From NCBI GenBank assembly GCA_024638525.1, contig JAHEKB010000021.1:6436-17053 (forward strand): a stretch of DNA of 10,618 nt, written 5' to 3'. The position numbers were made by a program, and so were the translations under genes. Numbering within the stretch: position 1 is the stretch's first letter; each line of letters opens with the position of its first letter. Shown piece after piece: positions 1 to 5,600 of this stretch. The notes under the pieces are model-generated. The model was not told the origin of the DNA and ran no database searches. It saw only the letters and a list, made by a program, of their open reading frames with translations. The DNA is from Bacteroidota bacterium (lineage in GTDB: Bacteria > Bacteroidota > Bacteroidia > NS11-12g > UBA9320).

Positions 1-7
1 ATCTTGT

Positions 8-1192
8 TTAATGCTCATGGTGTTTTTCCAATGCCATTCCAAAATACAAGGCCGACAATAGGGTAAACACATATGCTTGTAGAAATGCAACCAGCAATTC
101 CAATAAACTCATAAATAGTGAGAAGGCCATCGAGAAGACCGCTGCTCCCAGTCCTCCGCCAGAATTCATTTGTCCAAAAATGAAGATCAAGCTAAAGAAT
201 CCGAGAATGATTATATGCCCTGCCGTAATGTTTGCGAACAAACGCAATGCAAGTACGATTGGCTTAGTAAACACACCCAATATCTCAATGGGTATCAGTA
301 TGGGATAAAGAGCTTTGGGCACATCCGGTAAAAAGATGTGTTTCCAATAATCTTTAGTCGCAATCACCTGAGTAATGATAAAAACGATAACTGCTAAGAC
401 AACTGTCACTGCAATATTCCCTGTAACGTTTGCTCCTCCAGGGAAGAACGGTATCAATCCCAGAAGGTTATTAGCAAAAATGAAAAAGAAGATGGTGAGC
501 AATAGTGGCATGTATCTCTCATACCCTTTCCCTATACTGGGCTTGACTACTTCATCTCTTAAAAAAATGATAAGTGGCTCTAGGACAGATTGTATGCCTT
601 TAGGCGCTTGTCCTTCGCGTTTGCCATACAATTTGCGAACAGAAAACAAAATTAGGAGAAGCACAATGATCGAAACGAACATCCCGACTACGTTCTTAGT
701 AATACTGATATCGTAGAAACTGGAATGGTCGTTTGGATCGGCATTTACTACCTTGCCGTGTTCCAGCTTATATCCCTCATATTCAGCATGACCATGCTCA
801 AACTTTGCAGAAGAAAATGGGCCTGACAAACCTCTTTCAGCATTATAGATGATGATAGGTAAAGGAATACTAACGGCATGACCTTTCCAATCCCACAAAT
901 GCCAATCATGAGCATCAGATATGTGATGCATGATCATATCGCCGGCATTGAACTCTTCACTGGATTGATCGCCATGAGCATTTGCATGTTCTTCGGAGTG
1001 ACTGTCGACAGCATCAGAATGATGGTCTTCGTGACTTGATTCCACCGATTCTTCTTGCTGAGTCTGAGGCTCATTTGCCGAAGTCCAGAGTGGAGCACTC
1101 AAGAAAAACATAAGAAAACAAAAAATAGACGCAAATTTTGAGAAGTTTCCGAATCTCTTAACTGCCTTATTTTCAATGACTTGTTGGCTCAA
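8..1192 (-). CDS. atpB: F0F1 ATP synthase subunit a (F0 proton channel), Bacteroidota long form
   Basis: Subunit a forms the two proton half-channels against the c-ring of the inner-membrane ATP synthase. The 394-residue product has a signal-like hydrophobic stretch at about 20-36 with a possible cleavage site after T37-S38-A39. A His/Glu/Asp-rich segment follows (11 His between residues 54 and 105), then about five membrane helices (about 165-187, 228-249, 257-278, 295-338, 347-388). Arg317 in LALRLFANITAGH matches the essential E. coli Arg210. His326 and Glu365 sit where E. coli has Glu219 and His245, the reciprocal His/Glu arrangement seen in many a subunits, and Gln372 matches E. coli Gln252. 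It is longer than E. coli AtpB (271 aa) only because of the N-terminal extension, which is usual in this phylum. No in-frame ATG lies between the upstream stop (1223-1225) and the signal segment, so TTG at 1190-1192 is taken as start; it overlaps the upstream gene by 20 bp. The stop TAA is at 8-10. Confidence 0.96.
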   Translation of the reverse strand: MSQQVIENKAVKRFGNFSKFASIFCFLMFFLSAPLWTSANEPQTQQEESVESSHEDHHSDAVDSHSEEHANAHGDQSSEEFNAGDMIMHHISDAHDWHLWDWKGHAVSIPLPIIIYNAERGLSGPFSSAKFEHGHAEYEGYKLEHGKVVNADPNDHSSFYDISITKNVVGMFVSIIVLLLILFSVRKLYGKREGQAPKGIQSVLEPLIIFLRDEVVKPSIGKGYERYMPLLLTIFFFIFANNLLGLIPFFPGGANVTGNIAVTVVLAVIVFIITQVIATKDYWKHIFLPDVPKALYPILIPIEILGVFTKPIVLALRLFANITAGHIIILGFFSLIFIFGQMNSGGGLGAAVFSMAFSLFMSLLELLVAFLQAYVFTLLSALYFGMALEKHHEH

Positions 1193-1571
1193 CTTCGCTC
1201 TTTTTTTCGGGGCGCAATTTAATCACTAAATGATATATTTCAAATATTGTGTAGAATAAATAAAGGCACATAAAAGTGAGTACGAATGACTGCTCACGTT
1301 CTGTGCTAATAATCAAGTATATAGCAAGGAAGATTGCACATAAAATAATTCGCATTCCGGTGGTCAATAAGAAGCGTCCGACAAAGCGATTATTCTTCAT
1401 CTTTTTTGCGGCTAAAGTATATTGATATGAACCCGCACTTAAGAGAACATAAAAGCCAAGTGCAAACCAAATCAGATTTCCTTGCTGATACCAGCCAAAC
1501 ATGGATTGAGCAAGTGCCAATAATCCAGCCAAAAAGACGGTTAATAGTATGAGTTTAAGGTAGAATTTCAC
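1173..1571 (-). CDS. AtpI-like four-helix membrane protein upstream of atpB
   Basis: This 132-residue integral membrane protein has four predicted helices (about 5-24, 33-52, 68-89 and 96-118), arranged as two pairs with a basic loop KKMKNNR near 57-62, and a hydrophilic charged C-terminal tail. Its size, topology and position between an AtpZ-like gene and atpB match AtpI-type proteins, which help assemble the c-ring in other bacteria. Sequence similarity to classical AtpI is weak by eye, and a small Bacteroidota-specific family in the same operon position is equally possible. The start is GTG at 1569-1571, directly after the TAA of the preceding gene (0 nt gap), with no ATG nearby. The 3' end overlaps atpB by 20 bp and carries an in-frame A AAA AAG heptamer at 1206-1200. 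Role in synthase assembly is inferred from context. Confidence 0.75.
   Translation of the reverse strand: MKFYLKLILLTVFLAGLLALAQSMFGWYQQGNLIWFALGFYVLLSAGSYQYTLAAKKMKNNRFVGRFLLTTGMRIILCAIFLAIYLIISTEREQSFVLTFMCLYLFYTIFEIYHLVIKLRPEKKSEVEPTSH
1193..1208 (-). promoter_or_regulatory. Purine-rich ribosome-binding region deciding the atpB TTG start
   Basis: Read on the minus strand, an unbroken A7 run followed by GAGCGAAG lies directly before the TTG at 1192-1190. It is the only purine-rich stretch at a suitable distance from any possible atpB start. A-rich leaders rather than strong Shine-Dalgarno sequences are typical of Bacteroidota. The stretch lies inside the end of the AtpI-like gene, so atpB translation is probably coupled to it. 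The start choice is inferred, not proven. Confidence 0.4.
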
Positions 1572-1787
1572 TTAGAGTTCTTTGATTAATTTGTAAATAT
1601 ACGCAGCTAAACCTACTACTATAAAAACAATCATAAAGATTGGAATGTTCAAGCCGAGCCATTGATCTATTTTATAGCCTACAAAGGTGAGAATTAGGAC
1701 TATGGCTATCATTTGAAAAGCCAATCCCGAGTACTTCAGAATAGCATTATACTTCTTAAGAGGCCGTCGCGGATCTTGCGAGCTCAC
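1572..1787 (-). CDS. atpZ: AtpZ/AtpI-family F0F1-ATPase-associated small membrane protein
   Basis: This 71-residue protein has two helices (about 21-39 and 48-66) around a short loop containing G37, D41 and P49. The pattern GLAFQM...VGYKIDQWLGL.IP followed by a Gly/Ala-rich second helix is typical of the PF09527 family, the 'putative F0F1-ATPase subunit (Ca2+/Mg2+ transporter)' encoded ahead of atp operons. In alkaliphilic Bacillus, AtpZ has been linked to Mg2+ supply and synthase function; here the role is inferred by family. The GTG at 1785-1787 is the only plausible start: the frame is closed by a stop at 1815-1817 and has no ATG before the first helix. The gene overlaps the end of the bactofilin gene by 32 bp and its TAA abuts the GTG of the next gene, which suggests translational coupling. 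Confidence 0.85.
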   Translation of the reverse strand: MSSQDPRRPLKKYNAILKYSGLAFQMIAIVLILTFVGYKIDQWLGLNIPIFMIVFIVVGLAAYIYKLIKEL

Positions 1788-2172
1788 TGTTTTCGTTTTG
1801 AGATTTTGTGATACTCACCGCGTTCCCCATGATACATGAACCGTTGAATTCGCCTCCGTTCTCTACCACTAACTTAGAAGTTCGCAGATCGCCATTAATC
1901 ACGCCTTGTGCTTTGATTAACAATATCTCACTGACCTTCACATCTCCTTCTACCTTTCCGCTAATGTCGCAGTTTTTGGCATCCACATTCCCTTCAACTA
2001 TAGCTGAATGCCCTATTACACACTTGGCTTTGGTGTTAATACTTCCAATGACCTTGCCATCAATTCTCAAATCTCCGTCGGAAATCAAGTCTCCTTTAAT
2101 GGTTGTTCCTTCTCCAATTACGTTCAACACTGCCGATTGGTTGGGTAATGTCTTCTCTTTCTTGTTTATCAT
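1756..2172 (-). CDS. Bactofilin (polymer-forming cytoskeletal protein)
   Basis: Bactofilins (PF04519/DUF583) assemble without nucleotide into filaments that place cell-wall enzymes at defined sites on the inner membrane. The 138-residue product has a short polar N-terminal tail (1-17), a right-handed beta-helix core (about 18-118), and a short polar Ser/Asn-rich C-terminal tail. The core shows repeated G-x-hydrophobic turns such as TTIKGDLISDGDLRIDGKV, IVEGNV, ISGKVEGDV and VINGDL. Length and repeat spacing are normal for the family. It starts at an ATG 1 nt after the stop of the M23 peptidase gene. Pairing of bactofilins with M23 peptidases is established elsewhere (for example CcmA with Csd1 in Helicobacter), so it probably positions or regulates its neighbour. 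Its 3' end overlaps atpZ by 32 bp. Confidence 0.95.
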   Translation of the reverse strand: MINKKEKTLPNQSAVLNVIGEGTTIKGDLISDGDLRIDGKVIGSINTKAKCVIGHSAIVEGNVDAKNCDISGKVEGDVKVSEILLIKAQGVINGDLRTSKLVVENGGEFNGSCIMGNAVSITKSQNENSELARSATAS

Positions 2173-2173
2173 A

Positions 2174-2950
2174 TCAAAAGCCTATGTATTTCTGAGGGTC
2201 TAATGCTACCCCTTTATTCCAAAGTTCAAAATGAAGATGAGGGCCGGAACTCAATTCTCCCGTATTCCCTACCAAAGCAATAACATCCCCCGCTTTGACA
2301 AAATTACCCTCTTTTTTCAACAAAACCGCATTGTGTTTGTAGACTGAAAGGAAGTCTTTTGGATGTTGAACCACCATGGTATAGCCAGATTCGGGATTCC
2401 ATGCACTAAATATCACCGTTCCTTTTTGCACGGCTTTAACCACGCTTTTTGCAGGAGCTGCAATATCCACTGCATAATGCTTCCTTTCGTGATTAAAAGT
2501 ATCGCTAACTATCCCCTTTAGCGGACTATAAAAGGTATAATTTACCGGATCAGGTGCAATATCTGCTTCTTGACCGTTTGAGGGCTCGCTTAAATCTACT
2601 TGATCCTCAAACTCCCCCATCTCGCCAGAGAGAATCATCCTCAATTGTCGCTCTTGATAGCTGACTTGACGCTTCCATTGTTCCAACGAATCAATTTTCC
2701 TTACGAGCTCCAACCTCTCTTGTTGTGAAAAATTGCTTGCGGTTGTAGGAAGTATATGAGATAGTGGGGTATAGGAAAGGAGCAGAATGATAATAGTGCC
2801 AAAGAGCACGATCATTGCGCTCAATACCAATAAGCTATTCAAGGGGGTCAAAACGAGCGATATCTTTTCCTCTAAATTCTCATCTTTACGCACAATCAAT
2901 CTGTATCGATTTTTGAACTTAGTTGATATTTTTTTTCTTATTGATCCCAT
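2174..2950 (-). CDS. Membrane-anchored M23 (LytM-type) peptidoglycan metallopeptidase
   Basis: M23 enzymes are zinc endopeptidases that cut peptidoglycan cross-links in the periplasm. The 258-residue product has a basic cytoplasmic N-terminus, one membrane helix (about 38-60), a coiled-coil-like segment (about 74-107), and a C-terminal M23 domain (about 138-256). The zinc-site residues are all present: H158 and D162 in HYAVD and H240 in the HLH motif, with H206 (YKH) and H238 as the catalytic pair. It should therefore be active rather than a degenerate LytM activator. The start is ATG 2948-2950. It heads the minus-strand operon and is followed after 1 nt by the bactofilin gene, its likely partner in placing or timing wall cleavage. 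It diverges from sprE across 76 bp. Confidence 0.93.
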   Translation of the reverse strand: MGSIRKKISTKFKNRYRLIVRKDENLEEKISLVLTPLNSLLVLSAMIVLFGTIIILLLSYTPLSHILPTTASNFSQQERLELVRKIDSLEQWKRQVSYQERQLRMILSGEMGEFEDQVDLSEPSNGQEADIAPDPVNYTFYSPLKGIVSDTFNHERKHYAVDIAAPAKSVVKAVQKGTVIFSAWNPESGYTMVVQHPKDFLSVYKHNAVLLKKEGNFVKAGDVIALVGNTGELSSGPHLHFELWNKGVALDPQKYIGF

Positions 2951-3026
2951 CTTAAACCCTGCTGAACAAGGAATTAAAATATTTTTGTAGCCTTTGCAGT
3001 TGTAAGAAGGGCAAATAAAAGCCTTT
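2951..3026. promoter_or_regulatory. Divergent promoter region between M23-bactofilin-atp operon and sprE-PBP operon
   Basis: This 76-bp AT-rich gap is the only noncoding DNA between two divergent, tightly packed gene runs, so it should hold both promoters. Bacteroidota sigma-ABfr promoters have TTTG about 19 nt before TAnnTTTG. On the plus strand a TTTG at 2993-2996 is followed 19 nt later by TAAAA at 3016-3020, a poor match to the second box. The minus strand has a TTTG at 3015-3012 without a good partner. The region is assigned by position; no box can be called with confidence. Confidence 0.4.
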
Positions 3027-5600
3027 GTGTTGAAATACTTAAGATCATACCCCCTTATCCTTTTGATGGTGAGCCAGTTTGTCGTCCAGGCTCAATCCTC
3101 TGAAGAAGGCTTCCTCAAACGAGCCTTTAATAACATGATCGCTCGTTATAATATTTACTTCAACGCCACCCAAAAGTTTGATGAGGCCACGCAGCAATTG
3201 TTTGAGGGTCATAAGGACGATTTTGAAGAGATCTTGCCGGTCTATCCTTACGGGGACTTGAGCGCGGCTAAAAGTATGAGGGCGCCTATGGAAGAAGTAA
3301 TGAAAAAAGCTTCCAAGGTGATACAAACCAAACCCAAATCGAAATGGGTAGATGATGCCTATTTTTTGATTGGGCAAACACATTTTTTTCGAAACGATCA
3401 ATTCTCTGCCATTGAAGCTTTTCAGTTTGTTTACAGCAAATACAGCGACCCCTCCGTAAAGGCCAAGTCGCAGCTCTGGGTTATGAAGAGCTATATGCGC
3501 CAGTTAAAGTACAACGACGCCGAAGCCATTCTCGGTCTCATCCGTGAAAATCCAACTTCGGACAGAAAGATTAAAGCGCATGTGCACTTAACGGCAGGAG
3601 ACCTCTACGTAAACCAGGGCAAATACAAATTAGCCATCGAAGAATTGAACAAAGGTGCAAGGCTGACCAAAGACCGAACTCTCAGGTACCGAACGAATTT
3701 CATTCTTGGACAGTTACACCTTTTGGAAGGAAACTACGAGAAAGCAAGCGAGCACTATATAAAGGTTATCAAAGCCAATTCGCCTTATGATTATGTTTTT
3801 CAATCGAATTTAGGATTGACAAAGGCCACAGCTCAGTCTGGTGGGAAGGGTTTGAAATCCACCCGCAAGAATCTGAAAAGAATGCTTCAGGATGACAAGA
3901 ACATCGACTACTTTGATCAGATCTATTACGAATTGGCCCTCTTGGAATTTGTTGAAGGCAATGAAGAACAAGGGCTGAAATTCTTAATGGAGTCTTCGGC
4001 CAATGCAGGATCGAATGCCAAACAAAAGACCAAGACCTACTTATTCTTGGCAGACTACTTCTTTGAACAAAGAGCATACGATAGATCTCAGTCCTATTTT
4101 GATTCCGCTGTAAGTGTATTGCCACAAGACTATCCCGACTACAGCGGCATAACTGCCAAACACGCAGTTCTTTCTCGTTTAATTGAGAACATAAGTATAA
4201 TTGAGACCCAAGACAGTCTGCTCAATCTTTCTGAACTTGACAGAGAAGAGTTGGACCAGAGGATTAACGCCCTGATTGAAGAACAACAAAGAGCTGCACT
4301 CAAGGCAGAGGAAGAAGAACAATTAAGGCAGCAAAGAGACCTACTTAATGATCCGGTCAACATTACTGCATCTACCACGAGTGGTGGAGTTTGGTATTTT
4401 TATAATGCTTCACAAGTAGCGAGGGGGACTAATGAATTTAAGAAAATCTGGGGCCTTAGAGCCTACGGAGACTACTGGCGGTTTGCCAATAAGAGTATAG
4501 CCGAAGACAGTCAGATTGACGAACCAGATGACGAAGATGACACCTATAATTATGCAGCTGACCAAGATGAGGAACAACAAGAGGCCCTTGCAGATGTCGA
4601 TGAAGACAAATTGAAGTACTACGAGAATATTCCATTTTCTCAAACCGCTAAACTCTTAGCTAATCAACGTATACGAAAAGCTATGCTCGCCGTGGGTAAG
4701 ATCTACTACGACGACTTGAAAGAATACTATAAGAGTCAAGAATTCCTGACTACACTACTCCAGAGATATCCGGCTTCATCAGAAGAACCCGAGGCAATAT
4801 TTTATATGGCCAAGGTTAAGAAGTCCATGGGAGATACAGCCGCATACGATCAGTATGCTTTGCAAATTGCCCAAGAATATCCCAATACCACTTTTAATCA
4901 GGTGTTAAACAGCAGAGAAATCGTAGAAAGTGGTGAAAGCGAAGAAGTAATCAACTTCTATGTTGACATGTATAAGGCATATGAAGCTGGCCATCTAGAC
5001 AGGGTCAAAGAAATTAAAGAACTTGTTGCCAAAGAGCACGCAGGCAATAGCATTCAAGCCAAGTTTGATTACCTCTATGCTTTATACATTGGCAAAACGG
5101 CAGGCAAGGAAGCTTATATTGAAGAATTGAAAGCCCTAGTGGATAATTACCCTGGAACAGAAATAGCTACCAAAGCCGCCTATACACTCAGAGTGCTTAG
5201 CGATGAAGTACAAGAGAGTAGGATAGACATCAGCATGTTCAATACTGGTTTGAGTGGTTCTCAAGTCTATGTTCTTACAGGAAAGACAGACCAGGTTTCA
5301 GTCATACTCAAGGAGTTGAACGAATACAATGCTCGTTTTTTTCCGGGCACAACATTGCAGATCAAAAGCATTGAATACAGAGATAAGCAGATGTTCTATA
5401 TGAAACCGTTTAGATCAGTAGAAGAAGTGATGTCATATCACAACGACATGACCGATAACAAGGTTCTGCTTATCAACAGCGGACTTAATGGGATTAATCA
5501 TTACGCTATTTCCGAGGATAATTTCAAGACCTTGGTCAAGGATGGTCTGGAAGAGAATTACCTCATCTTCTTTAAACGGAACTACCCCCAAGGTTTATGA
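3027..5600 (+). CDS. sprE: SprE/PorW-type TPR protein of type IX secretion and gliding
   Basis: SprE (Flavobacterium) and PorW (Porphyromonas) are periplasmic TPR lipoproteins needed for type IX secretion and, in gliders, motility. The 857-residue product has a signal peptide (1-22), the family opening F-N-N-M-I-A-R-Y-N-I-Y-F-N (34-46), TPR-like helical repeats (about 107-370), a charged coiled coil (about 403-440), and the diagnostic block VWYFYN...F.KIWGLRAYGDYWR (455-485). An acidic stretch (about 491-526), more TPR-like repeats (about 545-725) and a C-terminal domain ending YLIFFKRNYPQ (845-855) follow. Known members carry a lipobox cysteine; here the signal peptide ends V-Q-A-Q with no cysteine, so signal peptidase I cleavage after A22 is predicted. 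GTG 3027 or TTG 3030 is the start: the frame is stopped at 3003-3005 and the first ATG (3066) would destroy the signal peptide. The stop TGA overlaps the next ATG (ATGA, 5597-5600). Confidence 0.9.
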   Translation: MLKYLRSYPLILLMVSQFVVQAQSSEEGFLKRAFNNMIARYNIYFNATQKFDEATQQLFEGHKDDFEEILPVYPYGDLSAAKSMRAPMEEVMKKASKVIQTKPKSKWVDDAYFLIGQTHFFRNDQFSAIEAFQFVYSKYSDPSVKAKSQLWVMKSYMRQLKYNDAEAILGLIRENPTSDRKIKAHVHLTAGDLYVNQGKYKLAIEELNKGARLTKDRTLRYRTNFILGQLHLLEGNYEKASEHYIKVIKANSPYDYVFQSNLGLTKATAQSGGKGLKSTRKNLKRMLQDDKNIDYFDQIYYELALLEFVEGNEEQGLKFLMESSANAGSNAKQKTKTYLFLADYFFEQRAYDRSQSYFDSAVSVLPQDYPDYSGITAKHAVLSRLIENISIIETQDSLLNLSELDREELDQRINALIEEQQRAALKAEEEEQLRQQRDLLNDPVNITASTTSGGVWYFYNASQVARGTNEFKKIWGLRAYGDYWRFANKSIAEDSQIDEPDDEDDTYNYAADQDEEQQEALADVDEDKLKYYENIPFSQTAKLLANQRIRKAMLAVGKIYYDDLKEYYKSQEFLTTLLQRYPASSEEPEAIFYMAKVKKSMGDTAAYDQYALQIAQEYPNTTFNQVLNSREIVESGESEEVINFYVDMYKAYEAGHLDRVKEIKELVAKEHAGNSIQAKFDYLYALYIGKTAGKEAYIEELKALVDNYPGTEIATKAAYTLRVLSDEVQESRIDISMFNTGLSGSQVYVLTGKTDQVSVILKELNEYNARFFPGTTLQIKSIEYRDKQMFYMKPFRSVEEVMSYHNDMTDNKVLLINSGLNGINHYAISEDNFKTLVKDGLEENYLIFFKRNYPQGL

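Noticed and set aside
1..7. Start of the next ATP synthase gene (expected atpE)
   Set aside because: Only 7 bases remain to the left of the atpB stop, which is too little to support a feature.
375..716. Plus-strand open frame opposite atpB
   Set aside because: A shadow of the membrane-helix coding region, with no conserved features or start context.
1808..2203. Plus-strand open frame of 131 codons opposite the bactofilin gene
   Set aside because: It is the complement of a repetitive beta-helix coding sequence; its Pro/Ser/Thr-rich product reflects the Gly-rich sense strand, with no domain.
3045..4643. Several minus-strand open frames inside sprE (for example 3045-3401, 3769-4125, 4139-4378, 4410-4643)
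   Set aside because: They lie wholly inside a confidently identified gene, have no recognisable domain and show composition expected of antisense frames.
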